From: Lasiosphaeria ovina | Taxonomy: Eukaryota; Ascomycota; Sordariomycetes; Sordariales; Lasiosphaeriaceae | Direction: 5' to 3' | Assembly: GCA_033439765.1 (NCBI GenBank) | Contig: JAULSN010000004.1 | Span: 4,164,001 to 4,228,000 of the forward strand | Length of the DNA: 64,000 nt | Shown here: piece after piece, positions 24,897 through 35,205 of the stretch | Numbering within the stretch: position 1 is the first letter of the stretch | Layout of the letters: every line of letters starts with the position of its first letter | Translations under genes and position numbers: made by a program | The notes under the pieces: model-generated | What the model saw: only the letters and a program-made list of their open reading frames with translations | What the model was told of the DNA's origin: nothing | The model's database searches: none

Positions 24897-27800
24897 ATGC
24901 CGTTTCAATATCATCTTACACGTAATGAGAACTTCGAATCACCAAGCGAAGAATCACGCCGGCGGCAACCCGTCACCATGTCGCTCCATGACACACCGGG
25001 CTACAATTACACCGCAGTGGAGAAATCTCGACCTTACGACCCGAGCTCGGTCGCTGCCCTGAACGACGCCCCTGCGAGCATCATCGCACCCGCTACATGG
25101 ACTCCCTCCTATCTGCGACGTCGCACCTTTATTTGTTTCTTCGCGACCTTTGCGGCGTTCATCGCTGCCATCCAGACACTGCTTGCCATCTCGAACCGCC
25201 AGCAAGGCTTGGCTACGAGCACGCCTAACCTGCACTACCTGTGGACCTTTGGGCCCACGGCCATCCTCACCTTAACTGGGGCATTGTGGGCACGCGTTGA
25301 GTACCAAGCAAAGTCAACGGCACCATGGTACAGGATGACCAGTGGTCCAGCGGAGGCGCGCCATACCTTGCTCTTGGACTATCTCTCTATGCTACAGCCC
25401 GTGTCGGTGTTCAAGGCTCTCCGGAACCAGGACTACGCCGTCGCCGCCATCACAACAGTTTCCTTGCTGATCAAGGTCGTTATTGTTTTCTCGACAGGCC
25501 TGATCAACCTATCTCCCACCGAGGTACCTCACTCTTCTGTGCCCATCAGGCTCCTGAGCAAGTTCACCAACAACACTGCGAATCTTCGTTCGGGCAGCGA
25601 ATTGAGCTCTTACATGATGGGTGGTATGATCGAGCTTAATTTCACACTGCCTGATGGTGTGGCAAGCCAATTTGTCTTCCCGGAAATTGCATCTGACCTT
25701 CCTCTTACTACCGAGTTCCAAACCACCGTGGACGCCTTCTCAGCCGATCTACAATGTGAACCCGCAGCAATAAATATCACCCTAGACTCACGGAAACTTC
25801 CTTTCAGCATTACTATAGGCACTCCGGCCACTATTAGCATAGACTTGAGCACGATCAGTGACTCCCCGGCCTGCCAAGTGAACTTGACGGTATTGCAACC
25901 ATCTACATGCCAGGATCAGCCCGCAAACTTCACTGGCAACCGTGTTGCGTTGTTCCTTTATGGAGGCTGCGGCGGCTCGACCGACCCGGAAGATCAGCGC
26001 ATAGCCCTGATATATGGCACATTCAGCAATGAGAATGGCTTTGTCAAAGTGCAAAACACCACACAGGAATTATGCATCCCGAAATACAACATAAGCACGG
26101 CTAGTGTTACAAAGAACGGTACCCAAATACTGTCGGCAACACTGTCCAACAATACCAATACCGGGGCCACACAACTTGACGGCATCCATCCATGGGACAT
26201 CATGCAGGCTCTTTCTACCTCATACAAAGACCTTCTGGGCTCGGACAATCCCGACCTGACCTATCAGACGCCTGACTTGTGTCTCGTTACGGACCCTTAC
26301 ACACAAGCGGCAATAGGGCTCCGAAATCGAACCATGGAGGTCGAGCCGAGGCTGTTAGCTGCTTCTTTTGATGACGGCTTCCTCTCCAGCATGTGGCGAG
26401 ACTACTGGCAGCAATCTGCGGCGATTGTAGCACATGGTTCCCTCATGGAACCCACCTCCAATACGTCCACCACCGCATTCGCAGTTACGATAGAAGACCG
26501 ATTGATCGTGCAACCGCTAGCCGCCCACGTTATGACCGGTCTCCTAGCTGTCTCGATGCTCCTTCTTCTCGTGGACGTATATGGACTTCCAGCGGCACGG
26601 GGCCTACCATTTCACCCAAGTACTCTTGTTGGAACGGCAGCCCTTCTTGCCGACAGTCAACCTCTCTTGCTTTCGTTGTCGGGACTCGGCTCGGCAGACC
26701 CGAACGCGCTTGCTAATATTGTCGGCCTCTCTAGTTATTATATAACAGACGGTGCTGTCGTCGCTCTTCATACGATACCAGAGAATGACGATCTTGAGAT
26801 AGGGCAAGCCGATGTGAGAGTGGATTATCCCATAATGCTCCATCCTCTGACGCGAGCTGCGTCCTGCCTGGTCATAGCCGGTCTTATTGCAGGTCTGGAG
26901 GTTACCTTACAAGCATCGCAAAGGAACTCGGGGCTCGGCGACGTAGATGAAGTATCGAACATACACTACTTGTGGACAACTATACCCGCCCTCGTCTTCA
27001 CTCTTGTTTCCCTCGAACTTGACGCTGTCGATTTCCAGGTTCGAAGTTTAGCACCATATACCAAGCTTAGGCTTGGACGCCTATACGACTCCTCGGTCGG
27101 ACTAGATCTCCTAGACCGTACTATACCGTCGGTCTTGGTAAAAGAGATCCAGACGCGCAACCCGGCGGCTCTCTTCCACACGCTGGCCCTTGCTATTGCG
27201 TCGTTCTTTACCATTATATCCGCATCTCTATTCCATACAGAATCCTTCTTAGTATCGTACCCCATCCAATTGCAGACAGTGGGCTCGTTCGCCTCCGCGA
27301 CCCAAGACTGTATCTTCAGTGGGCAAGGCCTCAATCTCGGCAAGAGCAACATACACACGGGACGTGTGGCGGATGTGGCGAGCTTGCTTATACTAGCGGA
27401 AAATCTGACGTATCCCACCTTCACGTATGAGAATCTTGCTTTCCCCGAGTTCCAAATGTCGCCCAGCGTCGTGGGCGAGCAGTCGAACAACCAAAACGTC
27501 TCAAATTTAAACATCATGGTCAACGTGACAGTTCCGGCCTTGAGACCCAGGTACGCATGCAGGCTATACGACTCAACGCAAATCAATGCGACGGTGACGG
27601 CTGGTGGGAATAGCACGGATACGAACCGAATGGATATATCCCTGGGAGTGGATGCCTGTTTGCCAGGGTTGCCGTCTGACTCGGGCAATGCTATAGCGTG
27701 GGGCAGGATGGACGTTGCGGACAGTTTGACAGACTTTGATTTCGGAACAGATTCCGCGGAGGCAGTTTCTACTGAAGTTATAAATGGAAGTACGTGGCTT

Positions 27801-28739
27801 TCGCCTTGTTCAGCGAAGCTCTGGATCTGGGGCCATGTGTCTACATTGCCAGGGACGGGCATCCACGTCCCGGCCGTCTCGGCACTCTCCTGCAACGGAT
27901 CGTTCCAAGCCGTGGACGTCGCCACCACCTTCTTCGGCACGAGCTTCCACATCGACCCGTCCTTTCCGCCCGTCCCGATCGAGCACACGGCGAGGCCCTC
28001 GCCAGCGGACCTACCCAACCCCGACCCATTTCAGCCAGGACTTTCAACATCGGATGACAGCGTCTTGGCCCCTACCGACCACAGAGCAAGCCCCTTCGTC
28101 GGCACCCCCTTCTTCACCACCCTCCTGACCTCGCGCTACGCCGTCCCCGCCGCGGCCCTCGGCGACCCGTCCCGTGCCCCGGCCGTGGCCGACGCGATCA
28201 CCTTCCTGGACGGCGTCATGCGCGTCCAGGACGAGACATGGAACTGCCGCGTCCCGGCCGACGCCACCAACGCCACGCTGGCGGACGCGCCGCCAGATGT
28301 CCGCGACGGCACCAATGCCCGTGCGTACAATGGCACGGCGACCGGCCCGGCCGGCAGGCTGCGCCTGGTGCAGGACGCGGCGTCCACGCGCGCGCTGGAG
28401 GCTCTGCTTGGCGCCGCGCTGCTGTTCTCGGCCCTGGGCTGGCTGCTTATGCCTAACACGAGGCTGTTGCCGCGGGACCCGACCAGTATTGCTAGCGCTG
28501 CGGCGCTGCTAGCCGATAGCGACATGTTTCGGTTCCTACCCCAAGGGCGCGAGTTGGAGCGTTTGGGCGTCGATGGTCTTGCGGGCGTGTTTCCGCCGGG
28601 AACGGTATTCCGGATGGGGTGGGCCAAGGTAGACCTTGGATTGAGAGCGGCTGAAGATCGTTTCACGATTACCACAATACCTCCTGGAGAGGCTGGTGGT
28701 GACATGAATCTAAGAAGAAGACGAAGAATGTGGAAGTAA
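24897..28739 (+). CDS. DUF3433 multi-pass membrane protein
   Basis: A single-exon frame of 1280 codons. A second ATG at 24978 (MSLHDTPGYN, CACC before it) is an equally good start and would give 1253 residues. It carries two repeats of the fungal DUF3433 module: TM helix near residues 77-98, then LHYLWTFGPTAILTLTGALW; and in the second half IHYLWTTIPALVFTLVSLEL. Each is followed by QAKSTAPWYRM/QVRSLAPYTKL and LLDYLSML/LLDRTIPS. Between them lie large N-glycosylation-rich segments likely outside the cell or in a lumen, and further helices near MTGLLAVSMLLLLVDVYG and SCLVIAGLIAGL. The last helix is ALEALLGAALLFSALGWLLM. The function of this fungal family is not well known; a member in Neurospora (spray) affects hyphal form. 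The 3' end is slightly uncertain because coding-like sequence goes on past the stop. Confidence 0.85.
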   Translation: MPFQYHLTRNENFESPSEESRRRQPVTMSLHDTPGYNYTAVEKSRPYDPSSVAALNDAPASIIAPATWTPSYLRRRTFICFFATFAAFIAAIQTLLAISNRQQGLATSTPNLHYLWTFGPTAILTLTGALWARVEYQAKSTAPWYRMTSGPAEARHTLLLDYLSMLQPVSVFKALRNQDYAVAAITTVSLLIKVVIVFSTGLINLSPTEVPHSSVPIRLLSKFTNNTANLRSGSELSSYMMGGMIELNFTLPDGVASQFVFPEIASDLPLTTEFQTTVDAFSADLQCEPAAINITLDSRKLPFSITIGTPATISIDLSTISDSPACQVNLTVLQPSTCQDQPANFTGNRVALFLYGGCGGSTDPEDQRIALIYGTFSNENGFVKVQNTTQELCIPKYNISTASVTKNGTQILSATLSNNTNTGATQLDGIHPWDIMQALSTSYKDLLGSDNPDLTYQTPDLCLVTDPYTQAAIGLRNRTMEVEPRLLAASFDDGFLSSMWRDYWQQSAAIVAHGSLMEPTSNTSTTAFAVTIEDRLIVQPLAAHVMTGLLAVSMLLLLVDVYGLPAARGLPFHPSTLVGTAALLADSQPLLLSLSGLGSADPNALANIVGLSSYYITDGAVVALHTIPENDDLEIGQADVRVDYPIMLHPLTRAASCLVIAGLIAGLEVTLQASQRNSGLGDVDEVSNIHYLWTTIPALVFTLVSLELDAVDFQVRSLAPYTKLRLGRLYDSSVGLDLLDRTIPSVLVKEIQTRNPAALFHTLALAIASFFTIISASLFHTESFLVSYPIQLQTVGSFASATQDCIFSGQGLNLGKSNIHTGRVADVASLLILAENLTYPTFTYENLAFPEFQMSPSVVGEQSNNQNVSNLNIMVNVTVPALRPRYACRLYDSTQINATVTAGGNSTDTNRMDISLGVDACLPGLPSDSGNAIAWGRMDVADSLTDFDFGTDSAEAVSTEVINGSTWLSPCSAKLWIWGHVSTLPGTGIHVPAVSALSCNGSFQAVDVATTFFGTSFHIDPSFPPVPIEHTARPSPADLPNPDPFQPGLSTSDDSVLAPTDHRASPFVGTPFFTTLLTSRYAVPAAALGDPSRAPAVADAITFLDGVMRVQDETWNCRVPADATNATLADAPPDVRDGTNARAYNGTATGPAGRLRLVQDAASTRALEALLGAALLFSALGWLLMPNTRLLPRDPTSIASAAALLADSDMFRFLPQGRELERLGVDGLAGVFPPGTVFRMGWAKVDLGLRAAEDRFTITTIPPGEAGGDMNLRRRRRMWK

Positions 28740-29779
28740 CGAGCCCAAAGGGAAGGCCATAGTCGATATGTCAGGTCGCCTTCACGACCAAGAAGAGGAC
28801 AACGAAACCCCCGGCGCTCTCGGTCATGTTCCAGGCTATGAAGAAGACTACGGTGAATGCCCCAGGGCATATACGAGAGAAAGTGGCGTGGGCAATCCTG
28901 GAGAATGCTCGACTCCAACCCCTGAGACTATGTATAATGGGTAGTAACAAGGTGAATAGTTATCTTAGAATAGGCTTAATATATCAATTTTAAAAGAAAT
29001 AGAGAAAAAGGATGTGAAAAAAAGAAAAAAAAACTTGACCGGCCTCGGCGTATAGAGAAAAATACTATCGAGAGTAGACACCGACAAGCAGCCAGCCAGC
29101 AATCTGGCGACTTGACTCGGTCCCCTCGTGGCGCAATTGGCTAGCGCGTTAGACTGTTACATACTCTGGAGGCTGATGGTTTGACACCGTCCGAGGGAAA
29201 TAAGAAGCGAGTGAAGATGAAATGCGGGGTATTCAACTGGATTCCATCTTTAATTTCTTGCTGTGCTTTTCTTTCATATTATTTTCGTTGGTGCGCGATG
29301 ATGATAGATAGGCTCAGTGTTTAATTCGTCGTTGAAATCTTCCAGTTACACAACTTCCCCCCCCCCCCCCTTTTTTTTATTTTATTTAAGAGACATAAAC
29401 AACTAGTCGTGTAGTATTCCAGACCAACTCGTCAATAATTGGTGGTTCCAGTACAAACATCATAATCGTAGACATCAAGTGAAATAATATTTTTTGCCTC
29501 TTATTTCCTGCTAGGCTACGTATAGCACCCCAAACACGACGGCTTTTGCGCCAGTATTCCCAACGCCGCCTGGCCCCTACGTACTCGCTTGCTACGACAC
29601 AGAAAGAAGAAAAAGGACACACCACCTCCGGTGACTAAAACATGTAAATGAATAAATGTAATGGGGCGTCTAGCTTAATTTATGCACGCGAATTTGGGCT
29701 GTAAAAAGAACCCTACAGTGCCACTCCACGGCGACAAAATACCTCGCCCAATTAAAAGATCAAGTAAAGTCAACCAAAA
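28740..29779. other. Convergent spacer with a tRNA-like gene
   Basis: Lies between the 3' ends of the DUF3433 and CDF genes. It contains the tRNA-Asn-like sequence and a C12T8 stretch near 29359-29378. No protein-coding gene is supported. Confidence 0.6.
29122..29199 (+). tRNA. tRNA-Asn(GTT)-like sequence, probably a pseudogene
   Basis: The cloverleaf can be drawn: acceptor CCCCTCG/CGAGGGA (six of seven pairs, first pair C-A), D stem GCGC/GCGC, anticodon stem TTAGA/TCTGG with two G-U pairs, and T stem GATGG/CCGTC. The anticodon loop is CTGTTACATAC, 11 instead of 7 bases, with GTT in the anticodon place. The T loop is TTTGACA where TTCGA is normal. A 4-base insertion after position 37 is at the intron site but shorter than usual tRNA introns. 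Box A is good and box B carries a C-to-T change. A decayed tRNA-Asn is the best reading; a functional gene with a tiny intron is possible. Confidence 0.5.
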
Positions 29780-31345
29780 CTACAAATCCTTCTTGTAGGC
29801 GTGCTCGGGCTTGTGCGTGGTCTCGTAGTCGACGTGGACGTAGGCGCGCTCGACGTCGGGCAGGCTCTCGAGCTTGAACTGCAGCTCCTCGGCGATGTCG
29901 TGGGTCTCGAGGAGGGAGGCGTCGGGGTCCATGACGATGTCGACCTCGGTGATGAGGCGGGGGCCGGCGTGGTAGGCGCGGACCGTGTCGATCTGGCGGA
30001 TGGCGGACGAGTGGGTGAGGCAGACGTAGGTGATGAGCTGCTGGATCTCGACGCTGGCGACGACGCCGACGAGCAGCAGGAACTCGGTGAAGGCGGTGCG
30101 CAGCCAGATGACCGAGATGACGACGCTCAGCACGATGGCGCCCGCCGGGTCGAGCCACCACGCCAGCTTGGCGCCGCCGACCGACGTTAGGATGCCAAAG
30201 CCGTTGATCAGCAGGTCGTTGCGGTGGTCCTGCCACAGGATGCGCACCTGGCTGTACTTGTCCCTAATGGACCACGTGTACAGGAACAGGCTCAGCTTGG
30301 TGCCGAAGGCGATGCACACAGCGATGATGGACGGCAGGTGGAAGTTCTTGAGGTCGCCGCCGCGCTCGGCCAGCTCGCGCGCGCTGAAGGCGATGAGGAT
30401 CAGGGAGACGGCCGTCATGAGGAAGCAAAAGACGATGTTGCCCACCGTCTCGAGCCGGGCCTTGCCCGAGGGGAACCGTGAGGGGTCGACGCGCCGCACG
30501 GCCCGGTTGGTGAGGATCAGGGTGACGTTGCTCAGGGGGTCGAAGACGGCGTCGGCCATGGTTGTGAAGAGCGAGAGGGACCCGGACGAGACGGCGGCGT
30601 ACACTTGCAGAACCGTGAGGATGATGTTTGCCACGAGGGAACCCCAGACGGCGATTTGGAACTTTAGATGATCCTCGCCGTGCTCCTGGCGCGCCTCGGC
30701 CCTGTGCTCCTCGACGCTCTTGAGCAGCCGCTCGATCGTCTCGTTCTGGGCCTCGTAGAAGCCCTGAAGGCGGCGTGCCTGGTTGTTGGCTCGGCCAAAG
30801 GGCTTCATGTAGCGTCCCAGCTTGGTGGTGGTGCTATTGCCCGTGGTCCAGGCGGCAGCGGCCGTCCCGGTTCCGCTGCTTCCGCTGGCGGGAGGCCGGG
30901 CATCGCGCTTCCTAGACGTGTTCGCCTTGATCTCGGCCAGCTCGGCCGCTGTTTTATATCTCTGCGCCAATCCGTACGGGTCGTTCTCGGCGCCGACCAG
31001 CGGAAGCCTGCCTGTCATCTGGCGCTCGGCCTCATCGTCGGAATGGGCGCTCGTCGGGTGGCGCGCAACCGTGGTATCGTCGCCGCCATCAGTAGCCTCG
31101 ACAGCCGTGCTGTTGGCATCGTGCTGAGACTTGGATGCGGAAGCTGGTGTGACCGAAGGAGACTGCGCCCGCGCCTGCGTCTGTGCCTGTGCCTGTGCCT
31201 GTGCCTGGGCCTGGGCCTGGGCCTGTGCCTGTGCCTGTGCAAGCGCGCGGGACGAGTGGGAAGAGGGTAAGGCGCTCGACGAGTCGTTCTGGGTGCGGAA
31301 AAGGTGGGGATGCAGCGATATGCTGTTGGAGAGATCAGGCTCCAT
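29780..31345 (-). CDS. Cation diffusion facilitator, manganese-type (Mn-CDF) transporter
   Basis: A single-exon protein of 521 residues. The N-terminal ~200 residues are cytosolic and low in complexity, with an (AQ)n repeat near residues 34-60. The membrane domain begins at about KFQIAVWGSLVANIILTVLQ. The metal-site motifs are DAVFD (in TM2) and DHRND (in TM5); DxxxD in both helices is the pattern of Mn-transporting CDFs, in contrast to the HxxxD of zinc carriers. A basic turn RRVDPSRFPSGKARLETVGN, typical of the family, follows TM2. The C-terminal cytosolic domain (DTVRAYHAGPRLITEVDIVM, SLPDVERAYVHVDYE) has the ferredoxin-like fold seen in CDF dimers. It probably exports Mn2+ from the cytosol into an organelle or out of the cell; the membrane is not known. 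Confidence 0.92.
   Translation of the reverse strand: MEPDLSNSISLHPHLFRTQNDSSSALPSSHSSRALAQAQAQAQAQAQAQAQAQAQTQARAQSPSVTPASASKSQHDANSTAVEATDGGDDTTVARHPTSAHSDDEAERQMTGRLPLVGAENDPYGLAQRYKTAAELAEIKANTSRKRDARPPASGSSGTGTAAAAWTTGNSTTTKLGRYMKPFGRANNQARRLQGFYEAQNETIERLLKSVEEHRAEARQEHGEDHLKFQIAVWGSLVANIILTVLQVYAAVSSGSLSLFTTMADAVFDPLSNVTLILTNRAVRRVDPSRFPSGKARLETVGNIVFCFLMTAVSLILIAFSARELAERGGDLKNFHLPSIIAVCIAFGTKLSLFLYTWSIRDKYSQVRILWQDHRNDLLINGFGILTSVGGAKLAWWLDPAGAIVLSVVISVIWLRTAFTEFLLLVGVVASVEIQQLITYVCLTHSSAIRQIDTVRAYHAGPRLITEVDIVMDPDASLLETHDIAEELQFKLESLPDVERAYVHVDYETTHKPEHAYKKDL
31172..31245. repeat. Hexanucleotide repeat coding for (Ala-Gln)n
   Basis: Tandem CTGTGC/CTGGGC hexamers inside the CDF gene (minus strand CAGGCACAG-type units) code for alternating Ala-Gln. 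The period of 6 keeps the frame if copy number changes. Confidence 0.85.
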
Positions 31346-32829
31346 TCAGGAAGAATGGCTCCGGCGTCCGGAGGGCGACCGGGTGGCGGGTTGCGATGCG
31401 GGATTTCGTCGAGGGATTTGATCCGCGGATTATCGACGACTATTTCTCTCTCGCAGTCGACGACAACGACGATACTGCCGGCTAGTGCTTGGCCTGACAA
31501 AAAAAACCGATTGCGGGAGGGGGGCCGGGTCGAGGGTGAAAGGAATTCCCTTAAGTCCAGCCAGTTACACTTACACACTGGCGCACGGGGACGGGGGACC
31601 GCCTTGGTTGCAGTGGAGATGGGGGGAGCGGACACGGCGAGATGCCCAAAGACCGCGCGGGCCGGGGAACCGGGGAAACCGATGGCGAAGCTAAGCTAGA
31701 TAGATAAATAAAATGCGCGAGCTTGGGAAAGCGTTGCGCACCGATGGCGCACAGTTGTAGAGTGAACAAAGTCTAAAAAAACGGTCGTGCAACTATTATA
31801 TTAAGGCATCGGGTGCAATTACCTTAGCTGCAGTGCAATCCCATCCCCGCTTCGATCGACGTAGAGGTCAGAGGCCTGCTCTACTGCCCGGCTAACGGCC
31901 CCCGTTCAACGTCCAAGAGGGCGAGGCAGGCACCGAGGCAAGCGGTCGCGGGGCGAAATGACAATCGCCACCGGCGGCACCTATTAGACCGGCGCATGGT
32001 ATAGGCTGCCAATCTCTAGTACCCTAGGAGGTGAGCGAAGCCTGCACATGTTGAGCCTTGGCGAGGTTGATTTTGGTGCCTTTTTTCGGAGAGGAGAGGA
32101 GGCCGTAGAGGTTCCCAGTTTCATCATATCGGAATTAGGTCGCGATTCACAGCGTCAAATCGTAAATCGTGGCTTGCTTGTTGCATTGACAATTGCTTGG
32201 CTTGCAGGGCCGTCGATTGCGGGGTGCGAGCTCACCTGCACCAGGTACGTAGATGAGCCCGAACCAGAGAACCCGGAACGGCAAGACAATGGAGCTGGAA
32301 GCATTTGGCGATCTACAGATGCCGTTCCGCTTCCAAGGTGCCAGGCTATATATATCTATCAAGATAAGTAAACCTCGATACCCTTTGGAACATGTACGGA
32401 TACATAGTACTTCAATTCGTACTTTGGGCATTTAGTAACTGCAGCGGGCGGACTCCCGCCAAGCAAGACCCACATCAACCAGACGCAACCATACATGCGT
32501 TTCCACAGATGGCTGATGTTACACCCCTGATGACAGCATGAACATAAGTAAATAAATAGACCAAAAAAGAAGTCTGAGACTATCTGGAGCGTGAAATCCA
32601 AAGAGACGTTGAAAATGATTCTGTCAAAAACACCAAAACACCCAACGAAAGACCAAGAACACGATACGTGAGCGCCGTGGACCCTCATCTCCAACCCCTA
32701 CTCCGCCTCCACACCTACGGCCTACTAGCCCTCGCTGACTTCTAACTCCAAGATGTTGAGAAAGCCGCGTCAAAACGCCAAGCGAGCACCGTGCTTGCCG
32801 CCAGCCCCGTCGTTCATCAGTATCTCGCG
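31346..32829. other. Spacer between the CDF and monoglyceride lipase genes
   Basis: Upstream region of the CDF gene and downstream region of the lipase gene, both on the minus strand. No gene seen; ORFs in the first 300 bp are shadows of the 5' leader. Confidence 0.55.
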
Positions 32830-33938
32830 TCACAGCTTGGCGTCGGTCGACGGCGCCGCGGCGGGTGCTGGCGGCTTCGCGTCCGTCGTCGGCGTCGGCG
32901 TCGGCGTCGGAGCATCGACGTGGGCTAGGATCCAGTCGCCGACGTCCCTGTAAAACTCGGCGCTGCAGGGGCCGTCGGCGTGCAGCTGGTGGTACCAGCC
33001 GTCATAGGCCTTGAACTGCTTGTCGGGGACGGCGTCGAGGAACTTGTCAAAGTAGTTCTTGCTCGAGGCGAAGTTGGTGGCCTTGTCGCTGGTGCCGTGG
33101 CCGAACCAGACGCTGCGCACGGCGTCGCCGCGCGGTCGCGTGGCCCCGCCCACCAGCGACTGCGTGCGGTCCAGCAGCCCCGCGAGGCCCTCGAGCGTGC
33201 CCGTGTTGTGCATCAGCGTGTCCTCGCCGATGCTCTGCACGACGGCCGCGTCGCGCGACAGGTTGGCCGGCGCGAGCTCGTGATACAGCTGGTGGCGCGG
33301 CAGCAGGCGGCCCGCGAGCCGCCCGGCGTTGATCTTGAGCCAGCTGGGCTGCTCCTCGGGCGAGAAGCTGATGAAGGGGCTCTCGAGCAGCCAGCCGCGC
33401 ACGTGGCGCACCACGCTGTCCTGGTACGTCGCGTCGGCCGCCAGCGTGAGCACCTCGCCGCCGCCCATGGAGTGGCCCATGACGAACAGCGGCGGGTCCG
33501 ACGACGGCGACGCCGGCAGGTGCGGCTGCACGAACGCCGCGATGTCGGCGATGACGCGCGTCGTCGGCCCCGTGAGTCCCTTTTCGGACGGCTTGCTCAC
33601 GCTGCGGCCCCAGCCGCGCTGGTCGAAGCCGTAGACGGCGATGCCACGCTCCGCAAGCGCCGAGAAGAAGGCCGTGTAGCGCCCGACATGGTCGCTGAAG
33701 CCGTGCACAAAGACCAGCTTTGCCTTGATCGGGCCGGCGGGCTACGACGAGAGGGGCGAGATTGAGTGCCAGGTTAGCAACTCTTCAATGTTTTTGACTC
33801 TCTCGATACGACCAGAGCCAGGGGCGAGACGGAAATGAATCGGCGATTCTCGTCGTCAAAACCTACCAGGAACGTCTTGGTGTAGAGGCTCTTGCCGCCG
33901 ACGTCAAATGTGCCCTCTTGTTCTGTGAATGTCGTCAT
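32830..33938 (-). CDS. YJU3: Monoglyceride lipase (Yju3/MGL family)
   Basis: A serine hydrolase that splits monoacylglycerol to fatty acid and glycerol, the last step of triglyceride breakdown. Two exons, 33938-33867 and 33741-32830, give 327 residues; the intron 33866-33742 runs GTAGGT..GTAG and is phase 0. The alpha/beta-hydrolase landmarks are VHGFSDH (oxyanion HG), DQRGWGRS, GHSMGGG with nucleophile Ser115, an Asp in FGHGTSDKAT, and a His in YDGWYHQLHAD. The tail is Pro/Thr-rich and the last three residues are AKL, a fair type-1 peroxisomal targeting signal. The yeast enzyme is mainly on lipid droplets, so the tail could redirect part of the pool. The identity is secure, the localisation is inference. 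Confidence 0.93.
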
Positions 33939-35205
33939 CTTGATAGCCCTTTACTTTGCAGCTGTCTCTCTGAAACCCGATTTGGCAGTTGATCACAACT
34001 CAAACAATACAACCCAACTGAAGTTGAATCTGATAGCAAGGTAGGTAAGGTAATTACCACCAAAAAAAGCTTTGGGTTTGGAGGGGATGGAAGACCTGCC
34101 GCTGGCAGGCAGGTAATTGGGCGTAGTATTTGGACCCGTATTGGATCCGTGTTTGGGTTAGGGACGAAGGAGCCTAGGCAAGCCGCATGCCGGAGTTCGG
34201 AGTTGCACAGCGCCTCAAATCTCAGCCGCAGTTTCCAACCAGTCAGGCAGGCAACAAAGGATTTGCTTGCTTGCTTTCTCCGTCGTCGTCCGGACTCGCC
34301 AAAAAAAAAAAAAAGGTCACTTGCAGCTAGCGTTATGGAAACAAATGGCCCGAGGGGCGGGGGTGTCGCTTCGGAAACAATAGGTACGCCACTACGCAGC
34401 CTTCACATGCCAGGCACGGCCCATAGGATACTACCATACGTCAAACCCGGCGCTCCCGTGACCAGAAACACATGATCATCTGAAATACATGTCAAACAGC
34501 GCGCGTAAAAGGGGATGCACCTCAAAAGCGATTGAAAATTGGTTTGAAACCAACAAGGGCGTAAATCGCCTTAATGTATTGCCGAGTCCCGAGTATGAAG
34601 AGAACAAGAAAAAAAAGCGAATCAACATAGCCTCCGTACCAGCAAACCAGACATACCCCTCCAACATACCGACCGACTAGGAGTCAAAGTCGACAAACAA
34701 AACAAGAGTGAAAGGTCCGAGCCCGAGTATAAGAATAATACCGTACCCCCCATGACACACAGCTGTGCCAACAGCCGGACATCCAACACGGTCAAATCCT
34801 CCCTTTCGCCTGAAGGCAGCAGCAGAATACCTTTGTTGCATCACATAAAATGCAAATACAGGAAGATCCCACAGTCAAATAACAGGCCCACACCAGAGCG
34901 TTATTCCCTAAACCCGTCACCCTAGGCCGAGCCCTCACCTAAAAAAAAAAAAGACAACAAAATAGAGAATAAAAATAGAGAATAGAGGATAGAGAATAGA
35001 AATAATAACGACAGACCCATTAATTGTCGTTCCGTCGTGCCGTCATCCCTTCATATAGACAGACATAAGGACTGCTGTTTTTTGGTAAAAAAAAAAACAC
35101 CCAGCCCTGGTATATCGCAGCCAACTCCAACCCCCCCACTAGTAAAACAGGCGCAGAAGAATCCGAAAAAAAACACTAGGTGTCCGGGCGGCCGAGAGAG
35201 AAAGC
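33939..35205. other. Spacer between the MGL and RFX genes
   Basis: Presumed MGL promoter and RFX 3' UTR. It has several A-runs (near 34301, 34940 and 35086) and short AT-rich tracts, but no supported gene. Confidence 0.55.
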
